Source: Sipunculus nudus (taxonomy: Eukaryota; Annelida; Sipuncula; Golfingiida; Sipunculidae). Taken from it: a stretch of 64,000 nucleotides of DNA. Shown here one piece after another: positions 25,560 to 38,400 of this stretch (its first letter is position 1; each line of letters opens with the position of its first letter). The position numbers were made by a program, and so were the translations under genes. The DNA lies in the NCBI GenBank assembly GCA_026874595.1, contig CM049318.1, positions 17,532,241-17,596,240 on the forward strand, in the 5' to 3' direction. The notes under the pieces were generated by a model, which was not told where the DNA came from, ran no database searches, and saw only the letters and a list, made by a program, of their open reading frames with translations.

Positions 25560-26430
25560 TGTGACATGTTTGTTCATCATCTATTTGTGAGTCATGTGTA
25601 ATACCTGAAGTGCTTGTTCATCATCTACTTCTGATTTATCTGTGATATATGACGTGATTGTTCTTCATTGTGTGATTCATGTGTTATACATGGCGCGTTT
25701 GTTCATCATCTATTTGTGTATCATGTGTAATACATGACGTGTTTATTCATCATCTATTTGTGAATCATGTGTAATACATGACGTGTTTATTCATCATCTA
25801 TTTGTGAATCATGTGTAATGCATAACGTGTTTGTTCATCATTGATATTATTGTTCATCATCACTTTGTGATTCATGTGTAATACATGACGTGCTTGTTCT
25901 TCATATATTTGTGATTAATTTGTAATATATGACGTGTTTGTTCATCATCGCGAGGTTGTTGATTCATGTCTTTGTTTAATTTGAAACACGTGTAATACCT
26001 GACGTGTTTATTAATCATCTCTTTGTGTTTCATGTGTAATACATGACGTAATTGCTCATCATCAATTTGCAATTTATGTGTAATACATGGTGAGCTCGTT
26101 CATCAGCTTTTTGTTTTATTTTTTCATGTGTAAAACATGACGTTATTGTTCATCATCGATTTGTGATTCATGTGTAATATATGGCGTGCGTGTTCTTATA
26201 TTTTTGAGTAATTTGTTATACATGACGTGTTTGATCATCATCTTTTTTTTTATATCGAGTGTTTGTATAATTTGAGACACGTGTAATTCCTGACGTGTTT
26301 GTTCATCATCTATTTGTGATTCATGAGTAATACATGACGTAATTCCTTATTATAAATTTGCAGTTCATACGCAATACACGGTGAGTTTGCTTACCATCTA
26401 GTTGTGAAACGTCTATAATACATGATGTGC
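25560..26430. repeat. 44-bp minisatellite, array 2
   Basis: About 20 units of TTGTTCATCATCTATTTGTG plus ATTCATGTGTAATACATGAC and GTG. Lies directly left of the second copy of the plus-strand Tyr tail exon. Confidence 0.85.
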
Positions 26431-26662
26431 TTCTTTATAATTCATTATAAAACAAATAGAGACGGCGATATGAGTCACCGTTTATTGTAGCTGGCCATAT
26501 CTGTGTTTAAAAGATATAACATAGTTTTATTTATGAATGAGTCATCACATCTTTCACTTCGGTGTGGGTATCTGGACACGGAATGGTAAAACCCTGTAGT
26601 TTTCTTTTTATTCTGATCTATCATAAAAAGCGCATCGTTATGTCTTTCTGGTCCCCTTACAG

Positions 26663-26744
26663 GCGTAACAGAACAGATGACGTTTACCAAACACCTATGC
26701 CTACTCTTCAGTCTGCGGAGGAGACAGAATACTCCACCCCTTAA
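26663..26744 (+). pseudogene. Tyr tail exon copy 2, frameshifted at the YxxL motif
   Basis: Acceptor CCCCTTACAG, then RNRTDDVYQTPMPTLQSAEE and TEYSTP before TAA. Compared with copy 1 one extra C (ACCCCTT against ACGCTT) shifts the frame and removes the YATLKVAW end. No transmembrane or ectodomain exon on the plus strand is visible between 17 and 26.6 kb, so this exon is probably an orphan carried by the unit duplication. Confidence 0.5.
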
Positions 26745-27116
26745 TGTCACTTGGTATTAAACGATATATTATTGTAGACAGGTTACACGCACACACGCAT
26801 GCAGGAGTGGATCTAATTAATAAATGAGACAATATGTAATTAGAACATGAAGAATAGTTGGCAATGTCATTTTAAAATAATGGCTTTATTTTAATAAGTT
26901 TTATTTAGTATGGTGAATTTGGATGTCAAACAAAAATAAGGTTTATTTATGATTTATTGGTCAGTTAATGTCATTGAAATTGTCTCTCTTGCATGAGTAA
27001 AAAAATGGATTCAAAAGGCTTCTCATGCATTCTCGATCAAAATAGTACGTCTGATGAAATTCCCATAAACATATACTAACAGGTCTAAAGCGATTTCAGG
27101 AGAAGAAATGTTTAAA

Positions 27117-27117
<1 letters not shown>

Positions 27118-27146
<29 letters not shown>
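27118..27146. repeat. (TA)n microsatellite
   Basis: Counterpart of the tract at 2061-2104, shorter. Confidence 0.9.
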
Positions 27147-27150
<4 letters not shown>

Positions 27151-27223
27151 GTGTGTGTACATATATAATAGTTATGAAAATGTAATCTGCAGTGCTTCCT
27201 CCCCCTCTCCTCCCCCCCCCCCC

Positions 27224-29380
27224 ATGTTTGACATGATATTACTTCATTCTGCTAACTTCCCCACTCGTTCAACCAACCGAATTCAGACACGTAAAGCAGA
27301 AATCTCGACCCTCGCCTATTTACAATGCATGGTTTCACCCAAAGATCAAGCTATTATGTGCGGACATTGTAACATAAGACAGAACAAATACATCGCATGC
27401 ATTGACAATAGCTACTCCAAATATGAACAATTATAACCTCAGGTTACATGCTTTGCCGTGTTAACTGCCTTTAGGTAAAGACGCTCATACACATCTCACA
27501 GTTTATATGGGAACATTTCTAAACATGAATTACCTAGAGTTCATTTTTTTGTGCGCAGAGTTAAAACAGGAGTTCATTCATTCAAAAAAGGTTTGTGAAT
27601 AGCTGACTCTAAACGCGTTAAGGTTTATTCATGAGCCAAACTGATCTTGACCTTGCTAATTTTGCACATTGACAGTGGCGGATCCAGAAATCCAATAACA
27701 AGGGGGCGCTAATACTGGGTTGTTCCTGGATGTCCCCCATGGTTAGAATAGTGCCATAGCCTCTTTGAAATCCATCAGATCTGTACCCCTATGGTTGAAC
27801 GAGTACCACAGCTTGGATCAGATACCACCCCCGATGGTTTGACGTGCACCACAGCCTGTTCGAATCCCCATCAGATGTCGCTCCAACCCCTTGACATGAA
27901 CCACAACTTGTTCTCCTTCAGCAATCAGGTCGGCTGTAGTTGTTTACTTGGCGAAAAATTCACTCAGAACATTCATCCATATACCTAAATCATAAAGTGT
28001 CTGTTACCGTCTGACTCTCCAACACGGAAAGCAAATTTTTTTCTTCTTTACCGAAATGGCATTATATCATACGCAGGTAAAGTGTATCATTGTTTTATTT
28101 GAATAGCATGGTCGGTATAGTTTAGCTGTAGTCATATTGTAACAAATACTGTATGCCGGCAAATTATATTGTAAATTCGTAATTCTCGGGCCATCGTCCA
28201 TTACCTTTGTCTCTTAGTATGAGCAAACTGTGCAGCATTTCCTGATTCAGTTGCGTTTAAAGGGGCATGGAATTGCGTTTTATGCTTTGTTTCGGCCTGG
28301 CAGCTCTTATGTTTTCTGTAGTTTCGTAGTGAAATAGTCTGCGGCTGCGTGGTCCTTTTGCGAGTAACATGAATTTTCTGACAAGAAATTAATATCCTTA
28401 CTTGAATCAAGAAACTCTAAACTCATTATAGGCCACAGTGGCAAATGTGCACGGGTATATTCATAGAAGATGATAAATATTAACAAGGAAACACAATTGT
28501 AAAGGAAACACGGTAGTCCTGTTATATTGATAACATAATGGGGGTCAGAGTGACCCATGGGTCATGACTGTCAGCTAACGACAAATTTATAACAAAATAT
28601 TTCCTTAATCATACCCGCTCAGTTTCAGTTACCCGAGGCCTGTCATAATATTCAGTTTACAAGGAAAATTAACTCAAATACATGATATAACTATGTTTAA
28701 TACTTGAATAAAAATAATCATTCCATGACATGTTAAAAATGTTGAAATATGATGCCTCTAAAATCCTATTAAAATTCAGAAAAAAACTGATGTACAGATT
28801 ACATACAAAAAGCATCAATCATACGTTCATTAAAAAAAATCTGAATGATTATTAGTTCATTGTTTATACGTAAAAACATGAACTGTCTTTCAGTGTGTTT
28901 TGGTAATCTTAATAACCACCATAATGCTTTTAAAAACCAAAGAATGACAGAGTTATTTTTGTATCCATCTGATATTCCATTAAAGCGTTGCTGAATACAG
29001 GCCCGTGAGTAATTACTCTTGAAAGGGCTGGCTTTTATAATTATTAAATTTATCTACTGCCATTCGTTATGTAGTATATAACAAATGGAAACTAATTTTG
29101 CTTCTCTAATATATCATTACTATAGTAAATATCATTCCTCAAATAAGCTTTGCAAGTATTATTACAGGATCGAAAAATATCATCTTGATACCCTACAAAT
29201 TCACCTCAATACCGAACCAGTACTCTTCCTCGATAAAAAATCAAATCAAAACAAAACAAATTCTGCTTAAAAGAACATTAAAATAATGGATATACTCGAA
29301 TATATATTACCTTGATATGGTCACAACAGAACGTCTTTTTCATTAAGAAAACAAAAAAAAACAGATGTTGCTTGATATAA
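27224..29380. other. Non-coding flank 3' of gene B
   Basis: Paralogous to about 2,150-3,940. It has a segment at about 28,045-28,565 that the first unit lacks. The minus-strand frames at 28,201-28,558 fall in that inserted segment and have no recognised domain. Confidence 0.5.
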
Positions 29381-29407
29381 TTCTTTAAGAATGAAGTGTT
29401 GCTGTTT

Positions 29408-29460
29408 TTAGACAGGTTTTTCCCCTCGGAACAAGACTCCGGGACACTGGCTATTTTCAT
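29408..29460 (-). CDS. Gene B exon 8: Cys tail and stop
   Basis: Acceptor GTTTTACAG, then DENSQCPGVLFRGEKPV and TAA in the phase set by exon 7. In the alternative reading exon 7 is terminal, ending KGSHNPPNIITC and TGA. Confidence 0.5.
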
Positions 29461-32400
29461 CTGTAAAACAAATCAAAGAGCTTTTAGTTCATGTCTCATT
29501 CCTTGCGGGCTCCTTGCATATTCAGTGAAGAACTTTAATATTAAAGAACGTTGGTTTACCGTCAGAAAAGGACACATATAAACATGAAGGACAAAAGAGT
29601 ATAAAAGTGACATGATTAGGCGAAGATCCAGCCGAGCAGAGAGAGAAAGCCCTGACGTGATTGGCGGGTGCCTGTGTGACGTCATAAACTGTGTTAGACT
29701 GTTTACACCTGTGTTAACACGTGGTACATGTTGCTCTCAATCAGTTATACTCAGCTGGTGGCCGAAATCCACATTTCTGTGGGTTCTTAAAATTCTTTCA
29801 ACATATATGATTTTACTATGGCCAATCAAGGGTCAAACAGCAACATCGAACTTGGCTGTTTCTCCATGGGTATATTCGTAATACATGAGATTTTCATTTT
29901 TTACAGGATATATTTACACCTCGAGATAGGTAATGTAGAGAGCAGTAGAATAAAAGCCCAGCCACATAATATAATAGCATATATAGATGTGCGAACTACT
30001 TACAGAATAAAACAAAAAAACACTGCAGGTATACCAAGCTTTAGCTCCGGTAAAGGCTGGTTGAAATTAAACAATCAAGTGAAAAGCATTGTAAACTAAC
30101 GTTGAATTACCCATAATAATATCAACTTTCAGGGTAAGATGTTTTTTTTTATAAGAAAAATAGTTTTGGACTCGGACTCAAGGTCTCAAATTTCTTCGAC
30201 CCCAGAAAGAGGGACTTGGATTTGAACCTCAAAGACTTGCCCTCGAAATCGGATGAACTTTACCTGGACTTGGATGATGTGGACACGAACACACCACTGC
30301 TTATCACAAACTCCACGTGTCCGATAGAGAAATGCCCTAATGGCAAAATATGGAAAACTTAACAGCATGTACGAAAATAAAAAAAAAAGAAACTAGAATA
30401 CGGGTAGTCGACAAGCAACTACGTGTATCCGCCAAAATCAGAGTAGGACGGGTTAAGTGAGGTATGGATTGAGTGGCAGGGGGAAATAGAGTTACATGTG
30501 TTACATATAAGAATGGATGTCTGCCACGTAAACATGATTGTAGGTGGCGCCACCTGTCATAAAATCAAGAAAGCTATGCGGGATGTATACGCATCCCGAA
30601 TTTCAGATAATTTGGTCAAACCACTGCAGAGATATGAGTGATTTTAACCCAAGGCAGACAAACAGATGACCGCTGTGCAAAAATGGCTGCAGGTGGCGCC
30701 ACCATGTTTGTGTATGATATATAGCTATCCAAGCGCTACATTTGTGTAATTTTTTTTCATGATTGGTCGAACGGTTTTCGAGATATGAGCTTGGATGTCT
30801 GCAGCGTGAACGTGAATGTAGGTGGCGCCACCTGTCATAAAATCAAGAAAGCTATGCGGGATGTATACGCATGCCGAATTTCAGGTGAATTAGTCAAACC
30901 ACTGCAGAGATATGGTTGATTTTAACCAAAGGCAGATGAACAGATGGACACTGTGCAAAAATGTGCATGTCAATTTTTGTGTATGTTATAAAGCTACCCA
31001 AGGGCTACATTTTTACAATTTTTTTTTTCCTGATCGGTCAAACGGTTCCCGAGATATGTGGGTTTATGTGTGGAAACAGACGTACAAATGGACGCTGAGC
31101 AGAGAGGAAAGGTCAGAGGTTAAGGCCAATTGGTTTGGCACCAGTTCACATGTGACCCAAAAATTTGGCGTAATTTTCCGGAAAAATCCGTCCAGTAGTC
31201 TCAGAGGAGTTCTCCGGAAACGAACGCGGCGGCGGCGGCGGCGGCGGCGGAACCCGGTCAAAAACATAGTATCCGCAAAACTACGTTTTGGCGGATACAA
31301 TAATCAGGAATCCAACGGAAATTGCATCTGTGTTATGTATGTCGAAGGACGAATTTACTCTCAACATGTAATGATATTAGGGGGATTATGAGAACCTTTG
31401 GCGTGAGTTACGACGGTTGTTCTGGTAGGGACGCTTTCTCCCCAGTCAGACACGGCCGTGACACTGATCGTGTAGGTGGCGTTGGGCATCAGGTTTTCGA
31501 TGGTGAGGTTCTGCTCTTCCTTGCCTGCGTTGACCTTCACAACTTCCTCGACGTCAGACTCGTCATTCTGATAACTGTAAATAAGTAAAACCATTCAGGC
31601 AATCAGCGACGGAGTTTCTGGAGAATTAAGGAGCATGTTACCATACGATTATATCTGTAACGCAATTTCACTGGTTCAGAGACATTATTATAGCTAGGTT
31701 TTAATGCAATAATAGGTTCTTATCTAACATTATAATCTCAACCTTTTTGGGGCCTATGGTAGAAAAGTAAGGCCCGAAGTAAGGACAAAAGATTCACCAC
31801 CAAGGAAAGTCGATCATGGAACTTGGATATACTGCCTATTAGGCCCATTAGGAACTGATGCATTAAATTTGATGATTTCAACAAAATATTGTTCAAGTAT
31901 ATAAATTGTTTAAATAGTTCTAACAGTTTTTGTGAAACTTTAAAACGTCAGCTATTTAAAATATTTTGAGGGGGCCGGAACATTGAAGCTGTGACTGTTT
32001 GATGGTTAACCCTACCTGATAACACCCCCCCCCCCCCACACACAATTAATTCTTCATCTAATTAACACATCGTATTCCTGTTTTCATGTACTACTCTGAT
32101 TAGGCAATTGGGTGAATCCATCTCTTTATTCTGTGTACTCCCCTGGAAAGGTTCAGGATAGTAGCTGTTTCATATAACCAGTTGTAAAGGTAAGAGGTAA
32201 TTCCCTTTCCTTTTCTATTTTATACAAATCTGAATAAATTAGCAAGCTATCTTTTTCTCATTTATTATATGTACTCACTTGACAAGCCAAGGTATTTCTT
32301 TTTAGAACCTGTATGTACATGTACTGACAGAAGCGCAAGGAAACGCGTTGAATCTTTTGTTTACTTATTTTTGTACTCATCTGCTAAGATAGTACATTAT

Positions 32401-35400
32401 CATGTTTCACCTATATTTAGGCATCCCAAGGTTGATGCTATCTCCGTTAATGCTCATCCGACAAGGTACCAGAATATTGTTTTCTTTTTACTTGTGTTCA
32501 TACTGACCTCTCAAGGTAGTGTGTTTTCACCCCCCCCCCCCCCCCCCCAATGTTAATATTGACTATACAAGATAGTTGGTTATCTCAATTTACCCCGTGT
32601 TAACACTGACCGGGCATGGTAGTTGGTTATCTCTTACTTTCTTTCATCTGTGATATGTGTTAACACAGACCGGCCGAGGTGGTTGGTTGTCATCTTCCAG
32701 GTTACCACTGACAGTAAAAGGCAGCGGGTTATCTCTTTATTTCCCAATGCTAACACTGAATGGATATGGTAGCCGGTTATTTGTTTCTTTGATCTGTGTA
32801 CACACTGTCCGGACCAGAAAGCGGGGTTATCTGTTTCCCCCGTGCTAACACTGTAATGGTAAGGTAGTCAGTTATCTCTTTCTTTGACCGGTGTTAACAA
32901 TGACCAGACAAGGTTGTGGGTTACCCCTTTCTTTAACCTGGGGACATACTAACCGGAAAAGGTAGAGGGTTATCCTTTCATTAACCTGTTTTCACAATCA
33001 CCTGAAATGGTATTTGGCTTTCTCTTTCTTTAAACGGTGTTAACAATGACTAAAGAGGGCAGTCGGTTATCTCCTTCTTTAACCAGTGTTCACAGTGACC
33101 AAACAAGGATGTGGGTTACATCTTTCTTTAACCTGGATAAACACTATCCGGACAAGGTAGGTTATCCCTTCTTTAACCTGTTTTTACAATCACCTGAAAT
33201 GGTAGTGGGTTATCTCTTTCTTTAAGCGGTGTTAACGGTGACAAAACAAGGTTACTGTAGTGGGTTATACCTTTCTTTAAGCGGTGTTAACGATGATAAA
33301 ACAAGGTTACCGTAGTGGGTTATATCTTTCTTTCCGCCGTGCTAGCACTAACAGGGTAAGGTATTCGGTTATCTCTTCCTTTTACCGGCGTTAACAATGA
33401 CCTAAAAAAACGGGTAATTGGCCATATCTTTTTTGATGAGTTAGCACTAACCGGACATGGTAGCAGGTTATCGGTTTATTTAATCTGTGTTTACACTGAC
33501 CGGACTAGAAAGCGTGGGTTCTCTTTCTTTAACCCCCCCCCCCCCCCCCGGGGGTTAATCCTAACCAGCAGACAAGGTTGTGGGTTACCTTTTTCTTTCC
33601 TGCATGTTAATACAGACAGGACAAGGTAGTGCCCCCCCCCCCCCCCGGGTTAATACTGACCGGACTAAGAAGCGAGTCATCTCTCCCACTCTTTCTTTTA
33701 CCATTGTTTATACTCACCTGACGAAGTAGTGGGTTATTTCCTGTCTCTTTTCGTCGGGGCGTTTCCAAGCAACCCGGACTGTCCTGCAGGTTACTGCCTC
33801 CGCATGTAGTTCAATCGGAGACTTAGGGCCTTAAAGGGAACAGGTGAACGGAGGGAAATTAAGCTCAGCGTATGGGCATAAGGACGTGACACTACATGTA
33901 TTGAACAATTTCATCAGGAATTAATCTTATTTTGACGACCAGCTATAATATAACTTCATGTATGTTCTAGGCATAAGAGATACAGAAGTATAACATTAAT
34001 CACAAAAATAAAACATGTAATGAAGGAAAAGGTGATAGTTAAAACTAAATTTCAGTCCCAATGATTGTAAGTACCAACGTTCTTGGCCGTATGTCTTTAT
34101 AAATGCATCACGAGGCAAGGAAAATGTTAAAGTTTTGTTGTTTTCAACATGCATTAAATTCTGTGATTCAAAATTTTTCCTAAATCTCAAAAACTGAGTT
34201 TTCTGGGCCTAGGGATTCCGAGGATATCCCATTAAAGATGCTGGATGGCAACATGAAAAATCTCACTCCAGAAACGCACGCCTTGTGGTAATAAACGGTA
34301 CACGAGACCAGCCAGTTGTCAGAATATGGGACTGAAGGGCGATGATCATAGCCTAATCGATTAGGGCTACGCTAATTATCAATTCATACATCTACTAATG
34401 ATATAACATATTGATACCCTGATATTCTTATCCAGAATGTTTCTGGACACACTAGTATTAGATATCGTTGTTACCACCCAAGCCAGGGTTAAAAGACATA
34501 ATTTTGTGCAGAATAAGGTATTTCATCTACACGTTGGATTCATGAATAAAAAAGGTTTTCAGTCTACTTTAATATATCATTATATTGAGAATGAACACTG
34601 TCTTGCATCCTGTGTTCTCAAATGTTCTTTTACATTAAGTTATTACTGGGTAAATGATATACATTTTAACAAAACACCGATCAACCTAGACAGTTCTAGG
34701 ACCTTAACAATAATGTAAAAAAAGTATATATACCTGCCCTAGGAAGAGAATAAAAATGCATTCTGGTTTTTGTTCCAGTACCGAATCGGTTGTAGGGGGC
34801 GACACGGAATGGATAGGCCATGTTTTCCTCCAGTCCATAAATGATGGTAGTGAGTCCACCTCTGATGTTCTGCCAGTTCGGCCAAGTACGTGGTGTCTTG
34901 TACTCGATCAACAACCCCTGTAAACATATATATATATAATGCATCAAAATATACATGGTTTGTCTGAGTAGTAACAAACATTACGAGGATATCTCCCGGG
35001 GCCGAGTGGTTGGCGTTCCAATATGCTGGGTGGGATCACGTGATGCTGCCGTGCCAGACTTTCTCTCCACATCTTAGTTGAGGATCTCCACGCGATAACC
35101 AATCTCGTTGTATTGGTCTTGCGCCATGTGTGGAAATACGACCAGTGACCTGGGACCAGTTAAGCCGCTGTACTTGAAAACAGATCAGTGAACAATCATG
35201 ATTTCAAACATAAACAATTTGTGTGTGGCCGAACTTCAGATAATGATGATGGTTTATGTTTCCGATTAGACATGTTGTTTCTGACGAGTTAATTGCCTTT
35301 CTGGTTCTAATTCAATTCGACACAGCCTTGCTGTAATGGTGTTTACCTACATATCCAAGATTGGACGCAGTAATACCTATTGTTGCACAAGACTTTACTT

Positions 35401-38400
35401 TTTTTGTTTTTGTTTTTTGCGGACATGCATATTACAGAAGATTTACAAGAGATTGCATGTGGTTCTCTTTATTGGTCTTGTTTTGTTTAAATTGAGCCAT
35501 TTGTTCTCTCTGTGTGGGGCCCGGCGAGAAATAATTCTCTGGGTGTAAACATAAATACATCTACGGGTTAAAACGACCTCTCTTCTAATATGACTATTCT
35601 GGCAGTATGACTGGCAGTCTTATAAACATGAATAACCCAATTACACGAAAAACAAGAAACATATCCCGTTAACATGACCAACTAGGTTATATGACCGAGC
35701 CGCTAACATGACCGACAAGGTAAAACCATCTACTGCTGTCACAGCCACTACGTTTTGTCCAGGGATATTATGTAACGAAGGGTGATAAATGAACGTCGGA
35801 CTGACAGAGTCATTTTCTAATGGACACATAGGTGATTCCGTCACGCGTCAGTCAGGTTCGGTTTATTAGGGTTTTAGATTTGAAGTTACAATTAGAATCA
35901 CTTACCAATAAAGGGCAGCCGAATGGGTGACGTTTCGGTTTCCAAGATACTTGGACGTAGCAGGTCCCATTCTTAGCTTTTTTCGGTATTATCTTCAGTT
36001 CCCAAACCTTGATTCTCTGAATCGGTGCTGCAAAATGGCAAGGTATTCTTGATCGATATCACAGCTGCACATAGATTAACATAATGTTACTGATATCACA
36101 GCTCCACATAAACAAGGATAACTTTATCGGTATCACAGCGACACAACGACTAACCTAACGTTACTGATGTCACAGCTCCAATTTAACAAGGGTCACGTTA
36201 TTGATATCACTGCTGCACAACGACAAACATACCTTCAATCACGTAACATTTGTATCCCAACAAGGGTAACGTTAAAGATATTACAGTTGCACAACGACAA
36301 ACAGCATTATAGATATGACAGCTGTACCTCATCAATGGTAACGTTAATGATATCACAGCTCCACGTTAACATGGCTAACGTTATTGATATCACTGCCGCA
36401 CGGCGACCAACATAACGTTATCGATATCATAGCTACACAGCGACTATTATAACGTTACTATATCACAGCTCCACATAAACAAGGGTAAAGTTATCGATAT
36501 AACAGCTGCACAACGACAAACAGCATTATAGATATGACAGCTGTACCTCATCAATGGTAACGTTAATGATATCACAGCTCCACGTTAACATGGCTAACGT
36601 TATCGATATCACTGCTGCACGGCGACTAACATAACGTTATCGATATCATAGCTACACAGCGACTAATATAACGTTACTGATATCACAGCTCCCCATAAAC
36701 AAGGGTAACGTTATCGATATCATAGCTACACAGCGACTAACATAACTGATATCACAGCTCCACAATAATAAGAGTAACGTTATCGATATTACAGCAGCAC
36801 AGCCACTAATATAACGTTATTGATATCACAAATGTACAGCGACAAGAGTAACATTAATATGAGAGCTTCACAACAACAAGGGTAACTTCATATCGTTTTC
36901 AGTTATATCGTCGTAATCACAGTTTAACAACGATAAGGATATCTTCACTGTTATCCTACAGCTGCACAGTGACACACAGTGCTTAAAATCGAGTTTTTTC
37001 CCCAGAGTCTTCAGAAAATAGGTACAAGCAAGAGGATTTCACTAGGAACTCCCCAGTTGCTAAGTCAAAAGATTCTTCGTCAAACTTCTATGACTGGTGT
37101 CCATCTGACTTGTAGGGTATACCCAAATCATGTTGTTTCACACAGCTCATAGAATATATGTCACAGTAACAAAGTGTCAAAGAAAACAATACAAGGACCT
37201 CCCTTTATATTAAGAAAGACATTTCTGGAGCCAACAGTTAATGTTTGTGACCTATCTGACTTTCCAGATGCTCCAAATCAGGTTTTCTGCTCATAACTCA
37301 AAGAATATAGGTTACAGTGACCGAATTTCAGGATTCAAAAGATACTTGCGAAGGACCTGCCCGCATGTCACATTAGAAGGTTCTATATGTCCCCCAAAAA
37401 AGTTTGGTGCCGTGTCCGACCGTCTAGGTGCTCATAATCACTTTTTAGCCCTTTGCTTGCAGAATATAGGTCACCATGACCTACTTTCAGGTTTCAAATG
37501 AGAATTGGCCAGAACCTCCTTGAATGTACAGTTAAAAAGTGTCTAGGTCTAAGGGATACTATTTGTACCCTTTCTAACTGTCAGAGTGCTCAAAGTCATG
37601 TTTTGACCAGTTACTCGTAGAATATAGGTCATTAAGACCTAGTTTAAGGTTTCTGAGAAAATTTGCCAGGAAAACTCCCTTACGTTGGAAGGCTTAACGG
37701 ATAAAATTGGAGCCTATCTATCTTGTAGGGGGCTCATATTTTCTTCCTGTAGGTCGGAGGAAATAAGTCACAGTGACCTTATTTTAGGATTCTAAGATCT
37801 TTCATTGACCTCCATGGGTTTTCAGTAAGAAGTTTCTGGGTCCAGCGGTTACGAGTTGTGCCCAGTTAAGGGACTGAAAGACGACGGCACGACAGACGGC
37901 AAAACGGACAGACGGACGATGAGGGATCGCTATAACCCACATGATTTTCAGTCAGCTGAGCTAAAAATACATGAAAAAGTTATCGAAGGGCCTAAGTGTC
38001 CCTGAAACTTGCACTTACGAGCCTTTAACAGTAGAGGACCAACATATTGCAGATGATGTATAGTGAACAGCTTACCCAGACTACCAGTTAGTGTGGCGAC
38101 CGGCTCAGAGATGGCGCCTCTGTACACCTCCGGAAGAATCTTTGGGGGCAAAGTTGGCTGTGGCCTGTATCTGTAGTAGTGGTTTCGGCGCCAGTGAGGA
38201 GACCGGGTGGTGGGTTCCCTTGTCGGCCACACCTTCCTCCTGGAATAACCAGACACCCAGACCGAAATGTCCGTGCAGGGTGGCAGGTTTGTTACCGCAA
38301 AGGTGGGTTGGCCATATCTATGAATGAGATTCATATCAGCAGGAACCTGGAAGATAAAATTATAATTCTTAGGCCAAAAAAATAAGGTTTGGTTCGCATA

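Noticed and set aside
25560-26430. Regular repeats resembling a CRISPR array
   Set aside because: Units are contiguous and diverged with no unique spacers, in a eukaryotic genome without cas genes. It is a minisatellite.
30912-31391. A 159-codon plus-strand frame with a poly-Arg stretch
   Set aside because: The Arg run is the GGC microsatellite in a transposable element; no homology or splice logic supports a protein.
34990-35070. Possible tRNA gene (GCCGAGTGGTTGG)
   Set aside because: There is an A-box-like start only; no B box, anticodon arm or acceptor pairing. Treated as a SINE head.
38091-38385. Plus-strand frames near 38,091 and 12,385 that are similar to each other
   Set aside because: They are antisense shadows of exon 3 of genes B and A. 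The minus strand has the splice sites and FN3 motifs.
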